From CAZDSS01 sp964508185 (GTDB lineage Bacteria; Pseudomonadota; Alphaproteobacteria; Sphingomonadales; Govanellaceae), in NCBI GenBank assembly GCA_964508185.1, contig CAZDSS010000060.1, positions 1 to 16,825 of the forward strand: a stretch of 16,825 nt of DNA, read 5' to 3'. Under the pieces are notes generated by a model, which ran no database searches, was not told the origin of the DNA, and saw only the letters and a list, made by a program, of their open reading frames with translations. The first letter of the stretch is position 1, and each line of letters starts with the position of its first letter. This document shows, piece after piece, positions 1 through 6,284 of the stretch. Position numbers and translations under genes: made by a program.

Positions 1-180
1 GCTGAGCTGATTGCCCTTGGAGCTGATCTCGATGCCGAGCTTCTGTTCCAGCCTTGCGAGGTTCTCGTCGAACTGCCCGTAGAGGGCACTCGCGAGCTTG
101 TTGTTGTCGAAGGTCAGGACGATGTGCGCCATGTCAGATGCCCCGGAGGGCAGTGCTTTCAGGTCGGTGGCGGCGCTCAA
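1..180 (-). CDS. phoH: PhoH family protein, N-terminal 60 residues (cut by window edge)
   Basis: The reading frame begins at TTG (178-180) and runs off the left edge. It gives 60 residues, including the stretch AHIVLTFDNNKLASALYGQF and then EQKLGIEISSKGNQLS. This is the typical N-terminal KH-like part of the PhoH/PhoL family of P-loop ATPases, proteins tied to RNA metabolism and often encoded next to ybeY and miaB. The Walker motifs lie outside the window. I chose TTG because GAGGAGA sits about 6-7 bases upstream. An in-frame ATG 16 codons later (MAHIVL) is the alternative start and has no comparable ribosome binding site. The start lies 23 bases after the miaB stop, so the two are probably co-transcribed. 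Identification rests on the N-terminus and gene order only. Confidence 0.8.
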   Translation of the reverse strand, partial: MSAATDLKALPSGASDMAHIVLTFDNNKLASALYGQFDENLARLEQKLGIEISSKGNQLS

Positions 181-203
181 ATAACGTCTCTCCTCGGTAG
201 GCC

Positions 204-1577
204 TCAGGCCGGAATGGCAAAGAGGCTGTTGGGACCCGCACTCGTGATTCGCACCTTGATAATGTCGCCGATTTGGGCCGCGTTTTCATCAACAATAACG
301 GGCTGCAACCAAGGCGAGCGGCCCACAATCTGGCCGGGTTTCCGGCCCGGTTTCTCGATCAGGGCATCCATCTCGAGCCCGACGCGGGAGGCAGTGAATG
401 CGTGCTGCTGTTCCATCAGCAGGGCCTGCAGTCGCTGGAGCCGTTCGTCCTTGACGCTTTCCTCGACCTGAAACTTCATATCCGCGCCCGGCGTTCCCGG
501 CCGTTGCGAATATTTGAACGAGAAGGCCTGGGCGTAGTTCACCTCGCGGATGAGCTGCAGCGTCGCCTCGAAGTCCTCGTCCGTCTCGCCGGGGAAGCCG
601 ACGATGAAGTCGCCCGACATGGCGATGTCGGGGCGGGCGGCGCGGATGCGGTCGATCAGGCGCAGATAGTCGTCGGCCGTGTGGCGGCGGTTCATGGCCT
701 TGAGGATGCGGTCGGAACCGGCCTGCACCGGCAGGTGCAGATAGTGCATGAGCGCGTCGAGGTCGCGATGGGCGGCGATCAGCTCGTCGTCCATGTCGCG
801 CGGGTGGCTGGTGGTGTAGCGCAGCCGGGCGATGCCCGGAATCTCGGCCAGCCGGCAGAGGAGCCGTCCCAACCCCCACTCGGAACCGTCAGGCCCCTCG
901 CCGTGCCAGGCGTTGACGTTCTGGCCGAGCAGCGTCACCTCGCGCACGCCGGCCTCGGCCAGGCGCTCGGCCTCGGCGACGATCTGCGCCACGGAACGCG
1001 AGGTTTCCGAGCCGCGCGTATAGGGCACGACGCAGAAGGTGCAGAACTTGTCGCAGCCTTCCTGAATGGTGAGGAAGGCGGTGGGCCCGCCGGCTCCTTT
1101 GGGCGGCGGGAGGCTTGCGAACTTGTCCTCGACCGGGAAATCCGTCTCCACCAGACGGGCGCGGCCGTGGGTTGCGCGCTCGGCGGCGGCGCTGCGCACC
1201 AGCTCGGGCAGGCGATGATAGGTCTGGGGCCCGAAGACGAGGTCCACGGCGGGAGCGCGGCGGATGATTTCCTCGCCCTCGGCCTGGGCGACGCAGCCGC
1301 CGACGGCGATCATCAGGTCGCCCGCGCCGGACGCCTGCCGTTCCTCCCGCAAAACGCGCATGCGGCCGATGTCGGAATAGACCTTCTCCGCCGCCTTCTC
1401 GCGGATATGGCAGGTGTTCAGGATGACGAGGTCGGCATTGTCCGGCGTATCGGTCAGCACGAAGCCTGCGGGCGCAAGCGCCTCGGCCATGCGTTCGCTG
1501 TCATAGACATTCATCTGACAGCCGTAGGTCTTGATGTGGAGTTTGCGTGTCACCGAAGGATACCGGGTCCTGTTCAA
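204..1577 (-). CDS. miaB: tRNA-2-methylthio-N6-dimethylallyladenosine synthase MiaB
   Basis: Radical-SAM methylthiotransferase that converts i6A37 to ms2i6A37 in tRNAs reading UNN codons. The 457-residue protein has the complete architecture. The N-terminal UPF0004 domain carries the cysteines of the auxiliary 4Fe-4S cluster at C20 (KTYGCQMN), C56 (NTCHIREKA) and C95 (GGCVAQ). The radical-SAM cluster motif CDKFCTFC follows (C175, C179, C182), and a C-terminal TRAM domain for tRNA binding lies over roughly the last 65 residues. The length is normal for the family. The start is a TTG at 1575-1577 without a clear Shine-Dalgarno; an in-frame GTG at 1551-1553 is an alternative, and both leave all cysteines intact. 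It lies 55 bases after plsC and 23 before phoH. Bases 1361-1406, coding residues 58-72, recur inverted beside the assembly gap. Confidence 0.96.
   Translation of the reverse strand: MNRTRYPSVTRKLHIKTYGCQMNVYDSERMAEALAPAGFVLTDTPDNADLVILNTCHIREKAAEKVYSDIGRMRVLREERQASGAGDLMIAVGGCVAQAEGEEIIRRAPAVDLVFGPQTYHRLPELVRSAAAERATHGRARLVETDFPVEDKFASLPPPKGAGGPTAFLTIQEGCDKFCTFCVVPYTRGSETSRSVAQIVAEAERLAEAGVREVTLLGQNVNAWHGEGPDGSEWGLGRLLCRLAEIPGIARLRYTTSHPRDMDDELIAAHRDLDALMHYLHLPVQAGSDRILKAMNRRHTADDYLRLIDRIRAARPDIAMSGDFIVGFPGETDEDFEATLQLIREVNYAQAFSFKYSQRPGTPGADMKFQVEESVKDERLQRLQALLMEQQHAFTASRVGLEMDALIEKPGRKPGQIVGRSPWLQPVIVDENAAQIGDIIKVRITSAGPNSLFAIPA
1361..1406 (-). repeat. 46-bp segment of miaB repeated inverted at 2868-2913
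   Basis: This stretch inside miaB codes for IREKAAEKVYSDIGR. It is found base for base on the opposite strand at 2868-2913, at the broken end of fur. Here it is an intact part of miaB, in a conserved region of the protein, so this is the original copy. The identity stops sharply at both ends. Confidence 0.9.
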
Positions 1578-1632
1578 AGGCGAACCCTATAGCATTTCGG
1601 GGCGGAGAGGCAAAGTCCCAAGAATCCGGGGT

Positions 1633-2442
1633 TCAGCGGGCGGCATCCCGTGCGTCGCCCCGGCGGCTCGCGAGCAGGCCGCGGCGCACCTCCTCCCAGC
1701 AATGACGGGCGAGATCCTTGCGCGAGGCGAAGTCCTTCGCCGTCACCGGGGCATGGAAATGGATGTCGGCCACGATGCGGCCGAGGCCCAGGAGATTGAG
1801 GAAATGGGGCTCAAGCTCCATGTCGCCGTACCAGCCGATGAGCGGCCGGGTCGCCCGGGTCAGCGGAATGCCGTTGATGGCGCGATAGGCGATGGTCACC
1901 GGCTGGATGATGAGCGGCGCGGCCTCCGTGCCCGCGACCTCGCCATTGCCGATCTCGGCGGCGGCAAAGAGGGCGCTCTTGAAGGGGCGCACGCTGGAGC
2001 CGTCGGTGCTGGTGCCTTCCGCGAACAGCACCAGGCTGTCGCCGGCCTTGAGGCGGTCGGTGATGGCCCCGCTCTGGCGGCGGCTCTCGCTCCGCTTCTC
2101 GCGGTCGACGAAGATGGTGCGCTGGAGCCGGGCGAGGGTGCCGAAGGGCCCCCATTCGCCCACCTCGCGCTTGGCGATGAAGCTCACCGGCAGCAGGGCG
2201 CCGAGGACGGGGATGTCGAGCCAGGAGATGTGGTTCGAGACGAAAAGCACCGGGCCGGGGTCGACGGGCGCGCCGATCACGCGCAGGCGCACGCCGATGA
2301 TGCGCAGCGCCAGCCGGTGATAGAAGCGCGGCAGGGTCGCGGCGCGGCGCGAGCCAAGCTTCAGGAACGCGATCTGGAACGGCATGAGCACGAGCGTCAT
2401 GACGACGATGCAGCATACCGCCAGAAAGGCGCGTGGACTCAT
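1633..2442 (-). CDS. plsC: 1-acyl-sn-glycerol-3-phosphate acyltransferase family protein (PlsC, or lyso-ornithine lipid acyltransferase OlsA)
   Basis: Membrane-associated acyltransferase that moves an acyl chain from acyl-ACP or acyl-CoA to a lysophospholipid-type acceptor. From the ATG at 2440-2442 the protein has 269 residues. A hydrophobic N-terminal segment (about residues 4-28) anchors it. The catalytic HxxxxD is in NHISWLD (H71, D76), and the acceptor-binding block is FAEGTSTDG (about 140-148), a form of the FPEGT motif. I preferred this ATG because AGGAAAGG lies upstream; a GTG at 2473-2475 would add 11 residues and begin 7 bases after the fur stop. The fur-plsC-miaB-phoH order matches the locus that, as I recall, holds olsA in rhizobia. 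The acceptor could therefore be lyso-ornithine lipid rather than lysophosphatidate, and sequence alone does not decide this. Confidence 0.9.
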   Translation of the reverse strand: MSPRAFLAVCCIVVMTLVLMPFQIAFLKLGSRRAATLPRFYHRLALRIIGVRLRVIGAPVDPGPVLFVSNHISWLDIPVLGALLPVSFIAKREVGEWGPFGTLARLQRTIFVDREKRSESRRQSGAITDRLKAGDSLVLFAEGTSTDGSSVRPFKSALFAAAEIGNGEVAGTEAAPLIIQPVTIAYRAINGIPLTRATRPLIGWYGDMELEPHFLNLLGLGRIVADIHFHAPVTAKDFASRKDLARHCWEEVRRGLLASRRGDARDAAR

Positions 2443-2482
2443 GCGGTCGCGACCTTTCCTGGCACCTGGACGCACATGGGAT

Positions 2483-2869
2483 TTACGCCTTCCGTCCGCC
2501 CTCTTCGCGGCTCAGGGGCACGCCATAGAGCTCCAGCCGGTGGTCCACCAGCTTGAAGCCGAGACGGCGGGCGATCTCCCGCTGCAGCTGCTCGATCTCC
2601 TCGTGGCGGAACTCGATCACCTCGCCCGTTTCCACATTGATGAGATGGTCGTGGTGATCGTCCGACACCCGCTCGTAGCGGGCGCGGCCGTCGCGGAAAT
2701 CGTGGCGCTCGAGAATGCCCGCCTCCTCGAACAGGCGGACGGTGCGGTAGACCGTGGCGATGCTGATGTTGGAGTCGATCGCGGTCGAGCGGCGATAGAC
2801 CTCCTCCACGTCCGGGTGATCTTCGGCTTCCGACAGGACGCGGGCGATGACGCGGCGTTGGTCGGTCAT
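2483..2869 (-). CDS. fur: Fur/Mur family metalloregulator, N-terminus lost at the assembly break
   Basis: Metal-responsive repressor of the Fur family. The 128 visible residues hold most of the winged helix (DQRRVIARVL; TVYRTVRLFEEAGIL, which includes the recognition helix) and the dimerisation domain with the metal-site motif HHDHLI. The family's first helix normally precedes RMTDQRR, so the ATG at 2867-2869 is an internal methionine, not the true start. Directly upstream the sequence becomes an inverted miaB fragment with an in-frame stop (TAG). The native start is probably at 2967-2969, across the Ns. The C-terminal CxxC of E. coli Fur is absent (INVETG follows HHDHL), as is common in alphaproteobacterial Fur/Mur. 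The effector could be iron or manganese. The stop lies 40 bases before the plsC ATG. Confidence 0.9.
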   Translation of the reverse strand: MTDQRRVIARVLSEAEDHPDVEEVYRRSTAIDSNISIATVYRTVRLFEEAGILERHDFRDGRARYERVSDDHHDHLINVETGEVIEFRHEEIEQLQREIARRLGFKLVDHRLELYGVPLSREEGGRKA

Positions 2870-2913
2870 CCGCGAGAAGGCGGCGGAGAAGGTCTATTCC
2901 GACATCGGCCGCA
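2868..2913 (+). repeat. Inverted 46-bp copy of miaB at the contig end (probable chimera)
   Basis: Identical over 46 bases to the reverse complement of 1361-1406. It begins exactly where homology to Fur ends, at the methionine codon of RMTDQ, and stops at 2913, after which a further 42 bases (2914-2955) match nothing else in the window. The ten Ns follow. The break inside a gene, the short length and the neighbouring gap point to a chimeric read or misassembled contig tip rather than a real repeat. Confidence 0.85.
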
Positions 2914-2955
2914 ACGCCGAGACGCGCTTCCTGTCGGCGCTCGAGGACAGGAACC
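2914..2955. other. Unplaced 42 bp between the miaB copy and the gap
   Basis: Sequence of unknown origin at the contig tip. On the plus strand it continues the miaB frame as NAETRFLSALEDRN without a stop. I found no second copy in the window on either strand. It should not be read as part of fur or as a gene. Confidence 0.6.
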
Positions 2956-2965
2956 NNNNNNNNNN
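2956..2965. other. Assembly gap of ten Ns
   Basis: Ten undetermined bases. A round number of Ns usually stands for a scaffold join of unknown real length, so distances between mucR and fur should not be trusted. Confidence 0.98.
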
Positions 2966-2966
2966 G

Positions 2967-2980
2967 CATGCCCCTCTCCT
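2967..2980 (-). promoter_or_regulatory. Probable native start codon and ribosome binding site of fur
   Basis: On the minus strand the bases AGGAGAGGGGC run directly into ATG (2967-2969), giving AGGAG with six bases of spacing, the best Shine-Dalgarno in this part of the window. Only one further base precedes the gap. The position fits: Fur needs about 15-25 residues before RMTDQRR, which is just what the remaining fragment at 2483-2869 lacks. That this ATG belongs to fur is inferred from order and spacing. Confidence 0.65.
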
Positions 2981-3070
2981 CTCATCTTCACAACTGCTGA
3001 TCTGCGGTCGCGGAGATCCTGCCCCGCGGCCCCTTCATAACCCCGGCACCAGGAACGGGCGGGATATACG

Positions 3071-3493
3071 CTATTTGCGTTTGGTGCTGCGGCGGCTGCG
3101 GCCGAGGCCGATCTTCTTCGCCAGATCGCGCCGCTGGATGGCGTAATTGGGCGCGACCATGGGATAATCGGCCGGCAGTCCCCACCGTTCCCGATACTCC
3201 TCCGGGGTCAGCCCGTAGCGGGTCTTGAGATGCCGCTTCAGCATCTTCAGCTTCTTGCCGTCCTCGAGGCAGATGATGTAGTCCGGCGTGACCGAGCGGC
3301 GGATGGGCACCGCCGGTTCCAGCTTCGCCTCGGGCTGCGCGGGCGCTTTCCCCAGACCGCTGAGCGATGCGTAGACCTGCCCGATGACGTTGCTGAGCTC
3401 CGACACCGGAACGACGTTGTTGGAAACGTAGGAAGCGACGATATCGGCGGTCAGCTCAAGAATTTCGACCGGATTGGTATTGTTTTCGGGCAT
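3071..3493 (-). CDS. mucR: MucR/Ros family zinc-finger-like transcription regulator
   Basis: Global regulator of the alphaproteobacterial MucR/Ros family, which binds AT-rich promoters and controls surface polysaccharide, motility or cell-cycle genes depending on the species. The protein has 140 residues. An N-terminal oligomerisation region (about 1-45) is followed by the conserved DNA-binding core from SVTPDYIICLEDGKK through PEEYRERWGLP to DYPMVAPNYA, and a basic tail (GRSRRSTKRK). In the Ros finger the ligands are two Cys and two His. Here they align as C75, D78, H88 and R92, so two positions have changed and the fold may be held without zinc, as reported for Ml proteins of Mesorhizobium. 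Strong ribosome binding site AGGA (3500-3503), spacing 6. It has its own promoter and probably forms a single-gene unit downstream of rimI. Confidence 0.95.
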   Translation of the reverse strand: MPENNTNPVEILELTADIVASYVSNNVVPVSELSNVIGQVYASLSGLGKAPAQPEAKLEPAVPIRRSVTPDYIICLEDGKKLKMLKRHLKTRYGLTPEEYRERWGLPADYPMVAPNYAIQRRDLAKKIGLGRSRRSTKRK

Positions 3494-3522
3494 TGTGGTT
3501 CCTGCTTTGAAAACCTCGTTAC

Positions 3523-3551
3523 TCTATACCGGCTTAACAGGTGAACATCAA
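3523..3551 (-). promoter_or_regulatory. Sigma-70-type promoter of mucR
   Basis: On the minus strand TTGATG (3546-3551) and TATAGA (3523-3528) are separated by exactly 17 bases, a good match to -35 and -10 boxes. The start of transcription would lie near 3515, giving a leader of about 22 bases that contains the AGGA ribosome binding site. The flanking sequence just upstream (3552-3567) is AT-rich, the kind of site MucR proteins bind, so autoregulation is possible but inferred. Confidence 0.6.
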
Positions 3552-3647
3552 TACGTTTCATAAATAACGCCGCCCGCCGCAATATTCGGGGGGCGAGGGC
3601 TAGCAATGATGTAATGGAAGAGGGTATCGAGGGGCGTTCTTGGCGCG

Positions 3648-4127
3648 CTATTTCAAGGTAAGGCGCATGACGAGGGCGTCGCTTACCTTGCCGTTGATGT
3701 CGCGGTAGTAGTTTTTGCGCCGTCCCACGACCTCGAAACCAAGGGCTTCGTATAGCTTGCGGGCGGCTTCGTTATGTTCGTCGACCTCGAGATGAATGCG
3801 CCGCGCGCCCTGCGCCCTGGCTGCGATGATGGCGGCGAGCAGCAGCATCTTGCCGCGGCCGCTCCGCCGGAAGTCCGGAAGGACCGCAAGATCGTAGATC
3901 TCGCCCTCGTCACCGGTGCAGGCGTAAAGGCTGTAGCCCACGGGGCCTTCGACCCCGTCCGCGTCCTGGTCGATGAGGAGGAAGCAGCGCACGGTGGGCT
4001 GCGACAGCAGGCCCGCGAAGTCCTCTGGCCGCCAGGGCAGGCTCTGGCTCGCGGCGCGCCGGATCTCCGCCAGCAGCTCGCCGCCTTCGGGACCGATGCG
4101 GCGCAATTCGCCGTGGCCGCTCATCAT
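3648..4127 (-). CDS. rimI: Ribosomal protein S18-alanine N-acetyltransferase RimI (GNAT family)
   Basis: GNAT acetyltransferase that in the model RimI acetylates the N-terminal alanine of ribosomal protein S18. From the ATG at 4125-4127 it has 159 residues, normal for RimI. The acetyl-CoA motif A is YDLAVLPDFRRSGRGKMLL, with R87-x-x-G90-x-G92 gripping the pyrophosphate. The C-terminal part HLEVDEHNEAARKLYEALGF followed by VGRRKNYYRD is the RimI signature. I chose this start because its ATG overlaps the tsaB stop as TGATG, a usual sign of translational coupling, and because the family homology begins just after it. The frame stays open to an ATG at 4196, but that would overlap tsaB by 70 bases. 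A role on targets other than S18 cannot be excluded, since RimI homologues vary. Confidence 0.93.
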   Translation of the reverse strand: MMSGHGELRRIGPEGGELLAEIRRAASQSLPWRPEDFAGLLSQPTVRCFLLIDQDADGVEGPVGYSLYACTGDEGEIYDLAVLPDFRRSGRGKMLLLAAIIAARAQGARRIHLEVDEHNEAARKLYEALGFEVVGRRKNYYRDINGKVSDALVMRLTLK

Positions 4128-4831
4128 CACAGGGGATTGTCCGACGGCAAACGGGCGTCGGGTGGTCGGAGGTAGATCGGCCGTATCGCTGTACATGGGA
4201 CACCTTCTCCAACGCGCGCCGCGGCGATCCGGGCGACCGCCAGCGCATCCGGGTGACCGGAATGCAGGGAAGAGGCGTCGATCACGCCCCCTACCGTCGC
4301 GCCTTGCACAAGGCCCGTTCCGGTGCCGATAACAACGGCGCCATCGGCGATCTTGTTCCCGGCGTCGGCGATCGGCCAGGCCGCCGCCTCGTCCAGCGGC
4401 TCGAGGCGGGGGAAGGGGTCGAGCGCTGCAGCCCGGAAGCTCTGCATGTAGACCTCGCCGCGGCGGGCGTCGTGAACGACGGTCACGGGCCGCGCCGCCA
4501 GATCCGGGCGGCGGAGCAGAAGGTCGATGGCGACGGCTTCAAGCGTGGATATGCCCAGAAGTGGCCGGTCGAGGGCGAGCGCCAGCCCCCGCGCCGCCGC
4601 AAGGCCGATGCGCACGCCCGTGAAGGTGCCGGGGCCGAGGGTGACCGCCACCGCATCCACCGCGTCATAGCCGCAGCCTGCGTCCCGCATCACGGCGTCG
4701 ATCATGGGCATCAGGCGTTCCGCATGGCCGCGGCCGATCACCTCGAAGCGGTGGGCAAGGGGCGCGCCGTCCCGGACGAGCGCCGCCGAGCAGGCGCTGA
4801 GGGTCGTATCAAGGGCCAGAATGACGGTCAT
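4127..4831 (-). CDS. tsaB: tRNA threonylcarbamoyladenosine biosynthesis protein TsaB
   Basis: Non-catalytic partner of TsaD and TsaE in making t6A37 in ANN-decoding tRNAs. The 234-residue protein has the ASKHA-type N-terminal fold: the phosphate-loop region ILALDTTLSACSAAL (residues 4-18), GRGHAERLMP (33-42), where TsaB has only a remnant of the metal site, and LGPGTFTGVRIGLAAARGLAL (from about 65), the TsaD-contact region. Length matches family members of about 220-240. The start ATG at 4829-4831 lies 15 bases after the rutE stop and lacks a clear Shine-Dalgarno, so it probably depends on read-through from upstream translation. The stop overlaps the rimI start, a pairing of tsaB and rimI that is very common in bacteria. 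Confidence 0.95.
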   Translation of the reverse strand: MTVILALDTTLSACSAALVRDGAPLAHRFEVIGRGHAERLMPMIDAVMRDAGCGYDAVDAVAVTLGPGTFTGVRIGLAAARGLALALDRPLLGISTLEAVAIDLLLRRPDLAARPVTVVHDARRGEVYMQSFRAAALDPFPRLEPLDEAAAWPIADAGNKIADGAVVIGTGTGLVQGATVGGVIDASSLHSGHPDALAVARIAAARVGEGVPCTAIRPIYLRPPDARLPSDNPL

Positions 4832-4846
4832 GGGGACGGTCGGAGA

Positions 4847-5461
4847 TCACAGGATCTCGCAGGCTTCGGCGAAGGACAGGCGCGGATTGCGCGGGAACAG
4901 CCCCGCGGGGTCGCCGTAGCCGAGGGCGCAGATGAAATTGGAGCGATAGCGGCCGTCGGGGAAGAAGGCGGCATCGAGCTTCGCCTTGTCGAAGCCCGAC
5001 ATGGGCCCGCAATCGAGGCCGAGGGCGCGGGCCGCAATGATGAGATAGGCCCCCTGCAGGCTGCTGTTGCGGAAGGCCGTCTCTTCCACCAGCGCCGCGT
5101 CGCTGGCGAACCAGTCCTTCGCCGCGGGATTGTGGGGAAAGAGTTTCGGGAGCTCCTCGTAGAACTTCGTGTCATAGGCGACGATTGCCGTCACCGGCGC
5201 GGTACGCACCTTTTCCTGGTTGCCCTGGGACACGCAGGCGAGGAGCTTCTCCCGCGCCTCCGCCGAGGTCACGAAGACGAAGCGCGCGGGCTGGGCGTTG
5301 GCGCTGGTCGGGCCCCAGCGGAGAAGATCGTAGAGCGCGCGTAACGTCACCTCGCTCACCGGCCGGTCGAGCCAGCGGTTGTGGGTCCGCGCGGCCCGAA
5401 AGATCACGTCGAGGCTCTGATCGTTGAGAATCCGGTCGTCGAGTTGCGGCATATGATCCAT
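4847..5461 (-). CDS. rutE: RutE-type malonic semialdehyde reductase / FMN nitroreductase
   Basis: Flavin-dependent NAD(P)H oxidoreductase of the nitroreductase family. From the ATG at 5459-5461 it has 204 residues, close to the 196 of E. coli RutE. The family blocks are all present: ARTHNRWLDRPV, LLRWGPTSANAQPARFVFV (FMN phosphate contacts), VTAIVAYDTKFYEELPKLFP, EETAFRNSSLQGAYLIIAARALGLDCGPMSGFD, and the C-terminal LSFAEACEIL. RutE proper reduces malonic semialdehyde to 3-hydroxypropionate at the end of pyrimidine breakdown, but no other rut gene is near. The physiological substrate here is therefore open, and detoxification of other aldehydes, quinones or nitro compounds is possible. The frame is open 30 codons further upstream, but homology does not extend there. 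It is followed by tsaB after 15 bases. Confidence 0.88.
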   Translation of the reverse strand: MDHMPQLDDRILNDQSLDVIFRAARTHNRWLDRPVSEVTLRALYDLLRWGPTSANAQPARFVFVTSAEAREKLLACVSQGNQEKVRTAPVTAIVAYDTKFYEELPKLFPHNPAAKDWFASDAALVEETAFRNSSLQGAYLIIAARALGLDCGPMSGFDKAKLDAAFFPDGRYRSNFICALGYGDPAGLFPRNPRLSFAEACEIL

Positions 5462-5578
5462 CGCCTTGAAATCCCCGCTTGGTGGCTTGGCTTTACGCAA
5501 TCTACCGTCTCGCCCGCAGGACGGCAACGCGCGGGCGCAGGCGGGCCTCACGCCGCATGCGGCCGCGAAGGGGCGGCG

Positions 5579-6133
5579 TCAGACCGCGCGCACCTCGGTC
5601 ACTTCGGGGATGTAGTGGCGCAGGAGGTTCTCGATCCCGTGCTTCAGGGTCGCCGTGGAGCTCGGGCAGCCGGAGCAGGAACCCTGCATGCGCAGATAAA
5701 CGACGCCCTGGCGGAAGCCGTGATAGATGATGTCGCCGCCGTCGCGGGCGACCGCAGGCCGCACGCGGGTGTCCAGAAGATCGCGGATCTGGACGATGAT
5801 GTCCTCGTCCGCCGGATCGTCCTCCATGCCGAGCACTTCATCGACCGCTTCAGCCAGCACCGGCGCGCCGGAGGTGAAATGCTCCATGATGGTGCCGAGG
5901 ATCAGGGGCTTCATGGCCAGCCAGTCCCGCCCCTCGTCCTTGGTGACGGTAATGAAGTCGGAGCCGAGGAACACGCCCGCAACCCCTTCGATCTCGAACA
6001 GCCGCGCCGCCAGGGGGGAAGCCGCCGCCGCTTGCGCATCCGTGAACTCGGCGGTCTTGTCGCCGAGGACCGTCCGGCCGGGGATGAACTTCAGGGTATT
6101 GGGATTGGGCGTCTGCTCGGTCTGGATGAACAT
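5579..6133 (-). CDS. NifU/Nfu family iron-sulfur cluster carrier protein
   Basis: Iron-sulfur cluster carrier of 184 residues with two parts. The N-terminal Nfu_N domain begins with MFIQTEQTPNPNTLKFIPGR and includes FEIEGVAGVFLGSDFITVTK. The C-terminal NifU domain has the cluster-binding CxxC (C153, C156) in QGSCSGCPSSTATLKHGIE. This arrangement is that of mitochondrial NFU1 and the alphaproteobacterial homologues, not of NifU with an IscU-like domain. It would accept a 4Fe-4S cluster and pass it to client enzymes; lipoyl synthase and radical-SAM proteins are typical clients in the family. Ribosome binding site GGAG with 7 bases of spacing. A 6-bp GCCGGC stem with a 3-base loop (6184-6198) lies in its leader. 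Separated from the stress protein gene by 151 bases, so perhaps with its own promoter. Confidence 0.93.
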   Translation of the reverse strand: MFIQTEQTPNPNTLKFIPGRTVLGDKTAEFTDAQAAAASPLAARLFEIEGVAGVFLGSDFITVTKDEGRDWLAMKPLILGTIMEHFTSGAPVLAEAVDEVLGMEDDPADEDIIVQIRDLLDTRVRPAVARDGGDIIYHGFRQGVVYLRMQGSCSGCPSSTATLKHGIENLLRHYIPEVTEVRAV

Positions 6134-6284
6134 CGATTTCTCCGAATTCGCGGGGCCTGCACATCAAGCCGCGCAAAGGCTTTGCCGGCACGGCCGGCGT
6201 CATGGTTCATTAATTGGCGAAAGTCTCCGGCAAAATCAAGACCGGACCGGTCCTGTATTCGCGGCGCGGGAATGCTTGCGGCGA

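Noticed and set aside
2384..3146. Plus-strand frames running through fur and across the Ns, and a minus-strand frame 2439-2969 through the gap
   Set aside because: They read unknown bases as residues and combine shadow frames of fur with the chimeric contig tip. They are not genes, although the ATG at 2969 itself is probably the fur start.
4128..4196. Longer rimI starting at ATG 4196
   Set aside because: It would overlap tsaB by 70 bases and the extra 23 residues do not resemble RimI; the TGATG overlap start fits better.
6243..6262. Terminator of the stress protein gene at the GACCGGTCCGGTC motif
   Set aside because: Only about four pairs can form around the loop, and the tail has few Ts on the minus strand. 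Too weak to call.
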